Below, one piece after another: positions 43,500 through 52,790 of a stretch of 64,000 nt of DNA (its first letter is position 1; each line of letters opens with the position of its first letter). The position numbers and the translations under genes were made by a program. The DNA is taken from assembly GCA_928724745.1 (NCBI GenBank), contig CAKMXJ010000005.1:744001-808000 (forward strand). Direction: 5' to 3'. The notes under the pieces were generated by a model. That model made no database searches and was not told the DNA's origin. It was given only the letters and a program-made list of their open reading frames with translations. The stretch comes from Anthracocystis setariae. Taxonomy: Eukaryota > Basidiomycota > Ustilaginomycetes > Ustilaginales > Ustilaginaceae.

Positions 43500-44807
43500 G
43501 AGCGGTATATGGTTAGAAGTGTGTTGTGGTGAGTCGTGAGAGGACAAAGGCTGGGAGTGTGCGATGACAGTTGTTTTACGACCAGCGATGGCCGCCAGTG
43601 TGTCAGCGAAGTATCCGTACCTAGAGGCAATGACAGGTGTTAGAGTTCGAGTATACGGAAGAAGTTTTTTTAGGTTGGGGACAGCGAATGGTGTTGGCGA
43701 AGGTGGAGTGTGAAGAGAGAAGATTGAAGAAGTGATTGGTGGCCTGAAGAGAAGTGTGGGGATGGAGTCGATGTGAGAGGGCAGCCAACCGGAGTTGACT
43801 CGTCTTTCACTTGCGCTGCCTCCGTTGTGTGCGATATTTTGGCGAGCCGACGCAGCTTGAAATGGATTCCAGTTGACTGTGCTGCGCCTCCTCTCTCTGT
43901 GTAAGTACTGTACTTAAATTACAGTATCGTAGTTTCACGCCTGAATTTGGTGGCAGGCTGCTGGCTTGGCTTGGCTTGGCTTGGTTTGAACTGGGTCACC
44001 ACCGGTTACTCTACTCATCCGCCCCGCAAAAAACATGCACATTTCGAAACCGGTTCAATCTTGAATATTTTGTACACTTGTTAGACCTTTCTGACGTTCA
44101 ACATGGACAAATTAAAGAGAATCGATGTTGGCGAAAACAAAAGCAAGCTTTCGGCCGAATTGCGAAGCGTGGGTGGAGAAAGCTCAGGCCGCACGCAACT
44201 TTGGATTCCCGCAACGACTGCAATCACTGCCACCACTGCCACCACTGCCACCACTGCAACCAACCAACTCGTGAATGGACCCTCGACCAGCTCTGCATGT
44301 AACCACGACAGCCGCAACATCACAACCATCAATCTCCAACTACACCTCCAGTTCATCCGATATCAGCTAGGCAGCGGATTGCCAAAACTACAACTCATCG
44401 GATCCATACCACATCGAAGCCAACATCCCACAGCACCAACATGGCTCGCTGAATCCGCCGTTACCGTCAGGCTCACCTGCAGCATCACTTCCGGGGCAGC
44501 GACTTGAATACGGAGCCAAGCGATCCACCACCGCAGACGACAGCTACACTCCAGCAACGCACTCTCGAATCCGTTGCACCCTGTCTGCCTCTCTGTTTAT
44601 CTATCTCTATCTGCGCGCTTCTCCGGACTATATTATCGCTCCGTGAGTGAGCAAGTAACACAACTCAACTACCTTGGGTCGCGACGTCGTATCTTTGCGC
44701 GTGGCTCGGTCTCGCGTGCTGGCAGTGGATCTAGCCCCATACGGTGACCCTACTATCGTTCCTGACGCCAGACTCCATCGCTGGAGTTAGCCGACTCGTC
44801 GCCCACA
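43500..44807. promoter_or_regulatory. Divergent region PEX13 / LIS1
   Basis: A head-to-head region of 1.3 kb. It contains an AGTACTGTACT palindrome at 43904-43914 and TACAGTA at 43920-43926, (GGCTT)n at about 43965-43985, a (CCACTG)n hexamer array at about 44227-44258, and a 134-codon upstream ORF at 44103-44507. Much of 44100-44807 may be LIS1 leader. Confidence 0.45.
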
Positions 44808-46157
44808 ATGAGCACGCTCAACAGCACATCAATGCTCTCCGAACGTCAAAAGGATGAGCTGCACAAATCCATCCTCGACTACTTCAAGACGAACGGTTTG
44901 AACGAATCGTTCGCGGCGCTCTCACGTGAAGCCGGCCAGGACGGCTTCGTTCCAGATTCGAAAGCCAAATATGCTGGGCTGCTCGAGAAAAAGTGGACCT
45001 CGGTAATTCGACTGCAGAAGAAGATCATGGAGATGGAGACGCGGCTTGCACAGATGCAGGAGGAGCTCGCGGCGGCTCCGTCGGCCAAGCGCAGTGCCTC
45101 GTTGAACGACTGGACTCCGAGAGCGAGTGCGAGGCATACGATGCAAGGCCACAGGATGCCAGTAACGCGCGTTGCGTTCCATCCCGTTTTCAGCCAGCTA
45201 GCCTCGGCATCGGAAGATACGACGGTCAAGCTGTGGGACTGGGAGACGGGCGATTTCGAACGTACACTCAAGGGGCACACCAAGGCGGTTCAGGATGTCG
45301 ACTTTGACTCCAAGGGCAACCACGTTGTCAGTTGCTCGTCCGACCTGAGCATCAAGGTCTGGGACGCCAACAACGATTACAAGAACATAAAGACGCTGCA
45401 CGGGCACGACCACAGTGTAAGCTCGGTCAAGTTCTTGCCCGGCGACGATTTCATCGTGTCGGCAAGTAGGGACAAGACGATCAAGATCTGGGAGTTTTCG
45501 ACTGGCTTCTGCACCAAGACGCTGCATGGGCATGCAGAGTGGGTGAGGTGGGTTGTGCCGTCGGACGATGGGAGGTGGTTGGTGAGCTGCTCGACGGATC
45601 AAACGTGTAGGATATGGGAAGTGTCAACGGGAGAGACCAAAGTGGAGTTAAGGGGACACGAGCATGTGGTAGAGACAGCCGTCTTCGCACCCGTGTCAGC
45701 GTACACGGCGATTCGCGAGCTCGTGGGCATCACAGCGCCCAAGGACGCCTCAGCGACTTTGCCGGGTCAATTCGTAGCCTCTGGGTCGCGCGATAAGACG
45801 ATTCGAATCTGGGATAGTGCAGGGCAGTGTCTCAAGACGCTCATCGGCCATGACAATTGGGTGCGCGCGCTCGCCTTCTCGCCCAACGGAAAGTATCTAC
45901 TGTCCGTGTCGGATGATAAGACGATGCGCATCTGGGAGCTCAAAACAGGTCGATGTACAAGGACCATCGATGCTCATCAGCATTTCTGCACGAGTGTGGC
46001 TTGGGGAAAGGCGAAAATCGAGGCACCCATCCCACCTGCTCAGGACGGTGATGCTATCACAAATGGCACTAATGGTGTAGCAAAGCAAGAAGCAAGAACC
46101 GTCAACGTCGTTGCAACTAGTAGTGTCGATCTCACTGTCAAGATCTGGACTCCTTGA
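44808..46157 (+). CDS. PAC1: Nuclear distribution protein Pac1/LIS1, dynein regulator
   Basis: A WD40 regulator of cytoplasmic dynein that binds the motor domain and supports nuclear migration. The 449-residue product has a LisH dimerisation motif at about residues 9-42 ([20 protein letters not shown]). A short coiled coil follows ([20 protein letters not shown], about 66-85), then seven WD40 repeats. Recognisable blades are [120 protein letters not shown] and [16 protein letters not shown] at the very end. Length and order equal Pac1. ATG 44808 directly precedes the LisH domain. No intron. Confidence 0.96.
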   Translation: MSTLNSTSMLSERQKDELHKSILDYFKTNGLNESFAALSREAGQDGFVPDSKAKYAGLLEKKWTSVIRLQKKIMEMETRLAQMQEELAAAPSAKRSASLNDWTPRASARHTMQGHRMPVTRVAFHPVFSQLASASEDTTVKLWDWETGDFERTLKGHTKAVQDVDFDSKGNHVVSCSSDLSIKVWDANNDYKNIKTLHGHDHSVSSVKFLPGDDFIVSASRDKTIKIWEFSTGFCTKTLHGHAEWVRWVVPSDDGRWLVSCSTDQTCRIWEVSTGETKVELRGHEHVVETAVFAPVSAYTAIRELVGITAPKDASATLPGQFVASGSRDKTIRIWDSAGQCLKTLIGHDNWVRALAFSPNGKYLLSVSDDKTMRIWELKTGRCTRTIDAHQHFCTSVAWGKAKIEAPIPPAQDGDAITNGTNGVAKQEARTVNVVATSSVDLTVKIWTP

Positions 46158-46497
46158 TTCGAATCCCCCAACTTCTCTCATTTCGTTCAAAACAAAGTCA
46201 GCGTTTCTCCATTAGAAAACATCCACCCCACCCCCCCGCGCGTGCTGTTGATACCCTCTCCTTTCAAAGTTGCCCCATTCAAAGCAACAATGTCACACTC
46301 ACTCACTCACTCACACACTCTTTTCTTATACGCATCTGACCGAACACTGTCAAATGTCAAAAAACATTTTCAAAATCTGGGACAAAAAAAGTGTGATGGG
46401 ATGAATCAAGGGATTTGTAGACCGATGTTGAGGGTCTATACAAGTACAACGCGAGGGGAATAGTGGTGAGACCCAACGGAAGGGGGTTGGGGAAGAT
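46158..46497. other. Convergent 3' spacer LIS1 / quinone reductase
   Basis: Between two stop codons. It has (CACT)n at about 46291-46315 and A-runs at 46360-46390. No gene. The TTGATTCGAATCC word at the LIS1 stop mimics a tRNA B box but overlaps coding sequence. Confidence 0.5.
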
Positions 46498-47223
46498 TTA
46501 GGCGACCGACTTGCCCTTGACGTAGGTGTTGACGACGTTGGCAAAGTGCTTGCCCTGAGCCTCGGCGACCCTGAGGTCGATGTCGATGGGTTGACGGCTA
46601 CCGTCACCGGCGGCGATGGTGCCGGCACCGTAAGCGCTGACGCCGTGGATCTCGGAGAGGTTGGTCTGGTCAGCAAAAGCCTGGTAACCAAAGGGGACGT
46701 AGTTGACACCGTGGTGAACAAAGAACGGGATGGTGGTGAGGTGGGTGGTCTCGTTACCGCCGTGCTGGGAAGCGGTCGAGGTGAAGGTGGAGGCGAATTT
46801 GCCAACGAGCGCACCCGAGGCCCAGAGACCACCGGTCTGATCGAAGAACGCCGAGACCTGAGCAGGCGCGCGGCCGTAACGGGTTGGGAAACCAAAGACG
46901 AAGCCGTCGTATTCGGCGAGCTTCTCGGGCGTGATCACGGGGTACGAGGCGATGGGTGCCTTGTTGGCGTGCATCTTGGCGAGGACCTCCTCGGAGAGCG
47001 TCTCAGCGAATTGGTAGACGTCGACGGTAGCGCCGGTCGACTTGAGACCCTGGGTGAGGCGCTCTTCAAGCTTCTGCACATGTCCGTACATGGAGAAAAC
47101 GACAACGGCGATCTTGGACATCTTGACGGGAGCAGCAGGGGTGTTTGAGGTAGTGCTAGAGGTTTTGGTGGACGACTTGGACTTGGTGGAAAGGTTGGAG
47201 AACTTTCGCAACAACGAGGACAT
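46498..47223 (-). CDS. NAD(P)H:quinone oxidoreductase, WrbA/flavodoxin-like family
   Basis: An FMN-binding two-electron quinone reductase of the WrbA type (fungal Pst2/Ycp4/obr1 group), protecting against quinone stress. The 241-residue product contains KIAVVVFSMYGHVQKLEERL (FMN phosphate loop), YDGFVFGFPTRYGRAPAQVS, FFDQTGGLWASGALVGKFAS, FTSTASQHGGNETTHLTTIP and VSAYGAGTIAAGDGSRQPID, all typical. The first 34 residues (MSSLLRKFSNLSTKSKSSTK plus a Ser/Thr stretch) are extra. A second in-frame ATG at the usual family start precedes SKIAVVVFS. The N-terminal extension is basic and may direct membrane or organelle association, or translation may begin at the second ATG. A TATATAT element lies about 58 bp upstream. 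Confidence 0.9.
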   Translation of the reverse strand: MSSLLRKFSNLSTKSKSSTKTSSTTSNTPAAPVKMSKIAVVVFSMYGHVQKLEERLTQGLKSTGATVDVYQFAETLSEEVLAKMHANKAPIASYPVITPEKLAEYDGFVFGFPTRYGRAPAQVSAFFDQTGGLWASGALVGKFASTFTSTASQHGGNETTHLTTIPFFVHHGVNYVPFGYQAFADQTNLSEIHGVSAYGAGTIAAGDGSRQPIDIDLRVAEAQGKHFANVVNTYVKGKSVA

Positions 47224-48209
47224 ATTCTTCTTGGGTCGATGGGGACGAGAAGAGGGATGTTACGATAGCTTGCGGCTCCATATATATCTTTCCGGATCAT
47301 CTGCTACTGGCCCTGCCTGACTGACTGCCTGACTGCCTGCCTACCCTGCTCTGCCTAAAGGCACAACAACGGAAGTGCCGAGGCGATCCTGGGCAGATTG
47401 GAATGTGCCAAAAGAAGGACCGCCCGACTGTCGATCTGTCACGCAATGTCTGTGCACACCGTAGAATTGCATGTCGGAACAAAAAAGAAAAAATAAAAAT
47501 AAAAATAAAAATGAAAAGGCAAAAGAAGTCGAGCGTGCATGGCACTTGGTCAGTGTGTGTTGGTCCAGCACGGACTTTGACTTTCGGAGCTAAGGTGGAA
47601 AACGGCTTTAAAGCGGACAACGGTTTTTGCAGCGCCTTTTCAGGCAGCAGCACGCAGCACGACACGGTTCAGAACTTCCAAACTTGGTAACTCGCCCAGC
47701 AAACGCTATCTAAACTCTCACTCGGATCCAGCCGGTCTCCTATAACTTGACAAGATCAAACCCGACCCTTGCGGCTGTTGAATGTTCAGTTGTCGATAGA
47801 AACAACGCAGCGAGATAAGGATCAAGAACGAGTGAGAGTGAGAGCGCTTGACAAACCATTTCAGTGTAACGAAAGTCTTTTCTTCGCATCTATTGAAGTC
47901 CTTGTTGTGCAGTCCAGTACACTACTGCAGCCATGTCTCATCCCACTGGTGTTGGAATAGGTGACCGGCCCTACTGTATACAGTAGCACGTTCAATATGT
48001 GCACTTTAGATGGTGCATCAGATTCACATCCTCTTGGTCGGCAACACAGCTTCCGTGTTCAAGACAGACAATTTCGGAGCTCTAGAGATAATGGTCATGA
48101 GGCGATGTGAATGACACCTGGTTCGACACGTCGATCTTTTTCAAACATGCTGAAAATCAATGGGTGAGCATTAAAGACCTGCTTCTGTAGACTGAAACTG
48201 ACTGTTAAT
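47224..48209. other. Spacer with 16-bp perfect palindrome
   Basis: Upstream region of the quinone reductase and 3' flank of GlyRS. It has (CTGACTGC)n near 47320-47340, (AATAAA)n at 47486-47512, and a perfect palindrome CTACTGTATACAGTAG at 47971-47986. No gene is supported. Confidence 0.5.
47281..47287 (-). promoter_or_regulatory. TATA-like element of the quinone reductase gene
   Basis: An alternating TATATAT element reads on the minus strand about 58 bp before ATG 47223. Confidence 0.4.
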
Positions 48210-50429
48210 CTAGGCATCGACGTCCTGCTGGCCAGAGTACTCGGGCAGAACCTTGCAAGCACCCTCCCAGTCGAGGCTGCCGTCACAGAGCTGGCGGATC
48301 ACCTCGATCACCTGGTCGATCGGGCCGATCCGCTGGGCTGTCGAGTCTCGCTCACGCAGCGTCATGGTGCCCTTGCTCAAACTGGCAAAGTCGAGTGTGC
48401 AGGCGAAGGGAGTGCCCAGTTCGTCGTTTCGTGCGTATCGTCGACCGATCGAGGCGTTCGAGTCATCTACTCTGGACGCGACACCGGCCGAACGAAGCTT
48501 GCGGCTCACCTGCTTGACCAGCGGTGCCAGCTTCTCGTTGGAGCTAATGGGCACGATCAGAGCTTTGATGGGCGCAACCAAAGGTGGCAACGACAAGACA
48601 CCGCGGTCCTGATCTTCCGCTCGTGTCCAGAAGCTGTGCTCGAGCAACGAATAGAAGATGCGGCCGATACCGAAGGAAGGCTCGATGACGTTGGGCGTGA
48701 ACTCACGTACCGTCTCGCGAATCGTCTTCAGCTCAACAGTCACCACATCCGTGGTGAGCTCGAACGTCTGGCCGGTGCAGATGTTGAGAGGAGCCGAGCC
48801 GTTCTTGAGCTGCGACTGCAGATCCGCGAGCTGCTTCTGGTTCATCTCGAGGATCGCTTCCTCCACAACCTTGGCGTCTTTCTTGAACTTGGGTCCCATG
48901 TTCTTCTTGACGATCAGCGGCACGAGCGCGTCGTACACCTTGGGCTCCTTGTGTGCTTTCTGCACCACCAGATCCTTCTTGGTCTTCTTGCTATGCACTG
49001 TCAGGTCGTAAGCGGAACGATCGGCGCATCCGACACACTCGATCCAGCCGTACGACGTATGGATCTCAGCATCCCAGCAGTCACTGGCGTAGTGTGCCAT
49101 CTCGTTGCTCATGTGTTGACGGAATCGCAGACGGGTGGCGTCGATACCAATCTTGACAAGGAAGAGGTAGATTCGGCCAATGAAGTAGCCGAGCGTCTGG
49201 TTGTCGATGATACCAGCAGAAACAGCTTGGCCAATGGTCATGGTGGTGATGTCGGTCTTGCCGGACTCCTGGATATCCTTGGCGAGCAAGGGTACCTTGA
49301 TGTCCTTGACCTCATCGAATCGTTCGTGGTTCTTGTCCTCGGGGTCGACAAAGTGCTCGATCTCGGCCATGGTGAATTCGCGAACTCGCAGCAGACCAGC
49401 ACGCGGGCTGATCTCGTTACGGAACGACTTGCCGATCTGAGCAGAAGCAAAGGGGACACGACCGTTGTTGAACTCGAGCAAACGCTGGAAGTTGACAAAG
49501 TGTCCCTGCGCAGTCTCGGGACGAAGGTAGCCCTTGACCTGGCCAGTGGGACCGATGGACGACTCGAACATGAGGTTGAACTCGATGGGTTCCGAGACTT
49601 CGTTGCCGGACTCGGGAGATCGAATGTCGTACTTGCGGATGAGCTCGCCGAGTTGCTTGCCGTCGAAGTTGTCGATCTGAGCAAGCGTGGAAGTGTACTC
49701 GGCGACGAGCGCGTCTTCCATCTTGACCGCAGTGGACTTGACCTTCTTCTTCTTGCTCTTCTTGTCATCGCCAGTAGCAGCCTCGGCGGGGACCGCTACA
49801 GTCTCGCCGGCCTCCTTGGCACGAGCCTGCTTGTCACCCTCCAGGCGGGCCTCGAGGACACCCTCTACGAGATGATCCGCACGGAAGATCTCGCCGTTCT
49901 TGAGATCCTTGCACATCCAGTCCGCAAACTTGTCGACGTGACCCGAGGTCTTGAGCACATCCGCCAAAGTCATGATGGTGGTGTCGAGCTCAAGCATCTC
50001 CTCCTCGATGATGAAGTGGTTACGCCATTGGTTGATGATGTTGGCCTGGAGAGCGGCACCGGTGGGGCCGTAGTCGTACAGACCACCGACACCACCGTAA
50101 ATCTCGAAAGCCTGGATATAGAAGAATCGCTTCGTCATGAGACCTTCGAGCTGACTGCGCGAGAAAGGATGAGCATCACGCTTGACATCTGGGCGATTCG
50201 AGACGGCCGAGGGAGCGGGAGCATCCGGCGAGACACCGGCAGCGAGGTTGGACATGGTGCGGAACGATAAGCCGGAAGCTACGAACGACGAGAATAGAAT
50301 CCGAGGCCGAAGATGCGTGAAGCTGCAAGCAGAGGTAATGTTCGAAGTCGAGGTGGAAATGGAGAAACGAAGTGCTGCCGAAGCGTTCTTGGTGAGGACT
50401 GGCAGAATCGACCGAGTCGCTACAAGCAT
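48210..50429 (-). CDS. GRS1: Glycyl-tRNA synthetase, probable dual cytosolic/mitochondrial
   Basis: A class II homodimeric synthetase charging tRNA-Gly. From ATG 50429 it has 739 residues, from ATG 50255 it has 681. The region between the starts (VATRSILPVLTKNASAALRF, then Ser/Thr/Arg-rich and free of Asp/Glu) looks like a mitochondrial presequence. The second start (MSNLAAGVSPD) gives a normal cytosolic protein. Catalytic evidence: FFYIQAFEIYGGVGGLYDYG, motif 2 GKSFRNEISPRAGLLRVREF, ECVGCADRSAYDL, and motif 3 EPSFGIGRIFYSLLEHSFW. The C-terminal anticodon-binding domain contains LVAPIKALIVPISSNEK and GRRYARNDELGTPFACTLDF. A Lys-rich insert (DDKKSKKKKVKSTAVK) sits in the usual eukaryotic insertion. 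The upstream frame beyond 50429 reaches only a TTG. No intron. Confidence 0.95.
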   Translation of the reverse strand: MLVATRSILPVLTKNASAALRFSISTSTSNITSACSFTHLRPRILFSSFVASGLSFRTMSNLAAGVSPDAPAPSAVSNRPDVKRDAHPFSRSQLEGLMTKRFFYIQAFEIYGGVGGLYDYGPTGAALQANIINQWRNHFIIEEEMLELDTTIMTLADVLKTSGHVDKFADWMCKDLKNGEIFRADHLVEGVLEARLEGDKQARAKEAGETVAVPAEAATGDDKKSKKKKVKSTAVKMEDALVAEYTSTLAQIDNFDGKQLGELIRKYDIRSPESGNEVSEPIEFNLMFESSIGPTGQVKGYLRPETAQGHFVNFQRLLEFNNGRVPFASAQIGKSFRNEISPRAGLLRVREFTMAEIEHFVDPEDKNHERFDEVKDIKVPLLAKDIQESGKTDITTMTIGQAVSAGIIDNQTLGYFIGRIYLFLVKIGIDATRLRFRQHMSNEMAHYASDCWDAEIHTSYGWIECVGCADRSAYDLTVHSKKTKKDLVVQKAHKEPKVYDALVPLIVKKNMGPKFKKDAKVVEEAILEMNQKQLADLQSQLKNGSAPLNICTGQTFELTTDVVTVELKTIRETVREFTPNVIEPSFGIGRIFYSLLEHSFWTRAEDQDRGVLSLPPLVAPIKALIVPISSNEKLAPLVKQVSRKLRSAGVASRVDDSNASIGRRYARNDELGTPFACTLDFASLSKGTMTLRERDSTAQRIGPIDQVIEVIRQLCDGSLDWEGACKVLPEYSGQQDVDA

Positions 50430-52038
50430 ATATGGAGTACGCTTGCCAAAACGAGTCAGACGCAAGAGTTCAGACAGCAGCGATAGCAGTCGAACTTGAG
50501 GGTATGGAGGATAGCGTTGAGGAGAGGAGAAAGGAAGCAAAGCGGCGACAACAAGGTCGATGGGTGCTTCCCGGGCGCGTGGCTAGATGGATTCTGCACT
50601 ACACTAACGAGACTGCGGAAATTCGGCTGAGTGAAGCGCCTGCCTGCACTGTGCTGCTCTTTCTTCTGGAAGAATTGCATCCTCCTCAGGAAAGTGACTT
50701 ACACAGAGTGCTACTCTTTCTTTTTCTTGTTCAGCTCAGTAGAAGCCAACTCTAACAGATCAGGTGCGAAGAAATTCAATGACTCACGGAATATGGCTAA
50801 GACCTGGAACAAAGATATGTCAACGATGTTACATCTCAACTCCCTCGAACACGTTGAATAAAACCGATCTGACACCTCCAAATTAAGATGTGAGAATTTA
50901 TGCACCATCACCTCCGTTGCACCGTGCGCGCAAGATTGACGGTTCGGTAGCTGAAAATCGCCCGTGGCAGGGAAACAGCCAAAAAAAAAGAAAAAAAAGA
51001 GAAAAAAAAAGAAAAATTCCGAATTTTGGATGATTTATCGAATTCTGAGATGGCCATTTCTTGCTTGGCCCGAACGCCTCACAAATTAGATTCGTCACAC
51101 TGCCAAAAATCAAAAAAGGTGACATTGGACCCTCGCTGAAATTTGGCCCTAACAGACCAAGAGCAGCGCGACAAGTGTGGTCTGATATTAACAGATGAAA
51201 GATTCGCCTCGCACCCCCCGCTGGAGCTGGCTCGAGCGGCGTTGCAGCCAGGAAAAAAAAAAAAGTGGCCCGGGCCCTCAACATGCTCGCACTTTTTTTT
51301 TTTTTTTTTTTTTTTTTGCTCCTATTCCAATTTTCTTTGAAACGCTCTCTTGCAATTTTGGCTGCTCGCTGCAGTCCTGTAGTCGAAGGAGGTTCTGATC
51401 CAGGCTTTCAGCCGAAAAATTCAAAACAAAAAAAAATCAAAAAAAGGTGAACCAGGTTCGCCTTCAAAAAAAAAAAATCGAGGCTTCAGACCAGTCAATT
51501 CAAGGCATGACCCTCCTCAATCCGGCAGAAACAGGCTCAGCCGTTACGGACTCCCGATAGGTCTCCTCCCCCTTGCCACCCTCGAGCTCCTCGTCCATCC
51601 AGAAGACATCATCTCAGCACTTGAAGCAACTCTTCCACCATCTTTTAATCAACCAGACTCGACCATCGAGGCTCTGCCACCGTTCCCAGCGTGACGCACA
51701 GTCGCTTTGTGCCTAGGAAGGAGGATCATTCTAATCCAAGGCAGCCCGCATAAACGCCGCTCGACTGCACTTGTCGACTTCCGCAAGTCATCGGAGCCAG
51801 CTTCCACCATCAACGTTCGGGTGTCTGCAGCATTCAACAATAGTCGCAAAGCCATCATGCTCAGCAAGTGAACGGCATCTATCCACACCCGCTCCGGTAT
51901 TCTCCGTCCTGCTCGCCAAAACCACTCTAGCTTTGCACCTAGTCGAGGCTTCTCCACTGCAAAGTTAGCTGCCTTCAATTCTCTCAATCCCCTTCTCACG
52001 CTCGTCTTGTTTCTCTCAACATCGCCTTCACGCGCCAA
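50430..52038. promoter_or_regulatory. Divergent region GlyRS / Ser-rich orphan, homopolymer-rich
   Basis: A head-to-head region of 1.6 kb. It contains A-rich 50982-51016 and a T-run of about 25 at 51293-51317, plus short A-runs at 51252-51264, 51426-51447 and 51466-51477. No gene is supported. Confidence 0.45.
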
Positions 52039-52790
52039 ATGAGTAGAGCACCACCAACCATGCCCAACTCATCGGGCTCCCACTCATACCAGTCGCCCAA
52101 GCTCGGTGCAGCAGCCATGTACAGCATCAGCTCTCCGAGCGGATCCCCCCGACCACATTTTGCCCAACACCTGTCAGCCACGCTTTCACCTTACAGGGAC
52201 GCCTCCTCTCGCTATTCCAACATCGGAAGCCCCCGCATCAGCTCACTCAGCCGGGATGCCACTGCCGCATTGAAAGCGAGCAGCTATCCTACCTCTTCTT
52301 CTCGACCAACTTCACCTGCCCCCGGCTCTCGCTCTCTCTCACCGAGCAGCGATAGTGGAAGCTCTGTCGCATCATCTTCGCGCGGCCACCACAGTGGTTC
52401 CACGGGCCATCAACCTCAGGATGATCAACGACCCGTCATGAGCCGTCAAGGCTCTAGCTACCGCTCCGAAGGTGCCTCTCACTTTACCGGTCGCGACGTC
52501 GACGATGATTCATTCACAGGGCCAAATGCCGCTTCTCCAAGTGGTAGCATTAAACGTGTCCATCAGCTTCAACCATTAGATACCAAAGGTGAGTCCCCAC
52601 CCTCATTTCTTCCCTCCTGGTGAACTTTCGCTTTGTCCTTGCTCTGGTTCTTTACGCTCCGACATTCGCCTCTGCCAACTTCCGCCGACTACCTCCACCT
52701 GCCCTAGATTCAATTCAGCCGACATCCACAACATCGCTTCTCTCTACTTCCTTTGCGACATTGTCTAGCTTTGCACTATGTTGCGGCTAG
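52039..52790 (+). CDS. Ser/Pro-rich orphan protein, probably two exons
   Basis: Exon 1 (52039-52588) encodes 183 residues of Ser/Pro/Gly/Arg-rich sequence with SP-rich blocks (SSPSGSPRPHF, SNIGSPRISS, PTSPAPGSRSLSPSS) and a short acidic patch (GRDVDDDSFTGP). It ends at a strong G-GTGAGT donor. The best acceptor is GCCCTAG at 52707, giving a 119-nt intron and a short Ser/Thr-rich exon 2 (52708-52790), with a total of 210 residues. Without splicing the frame stops after 194 residues. Many SP/TP sites suggest a phosphorylated regulatory protein or the disordered head of a larger one; no domain is visible. The 3' structure is uncertain and more exons could follow. Confidence 0.42.

Noticed and set aside
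46155..46170. tRNA B-box-like TTGATTCGAATCC
   Set aside because: It overlaps the LIS1 stop codon, and no A box or cloverleaf can be drawn.
48636..50270. 544-codon open frame antisense to glycyl-tRNA synthetase
   Set aside because: It mirrors the codon structure of GlyRS; its composition (Leu/Val/Asp/Glu/Arg blocks) shows no family, and the sense gene is certain.
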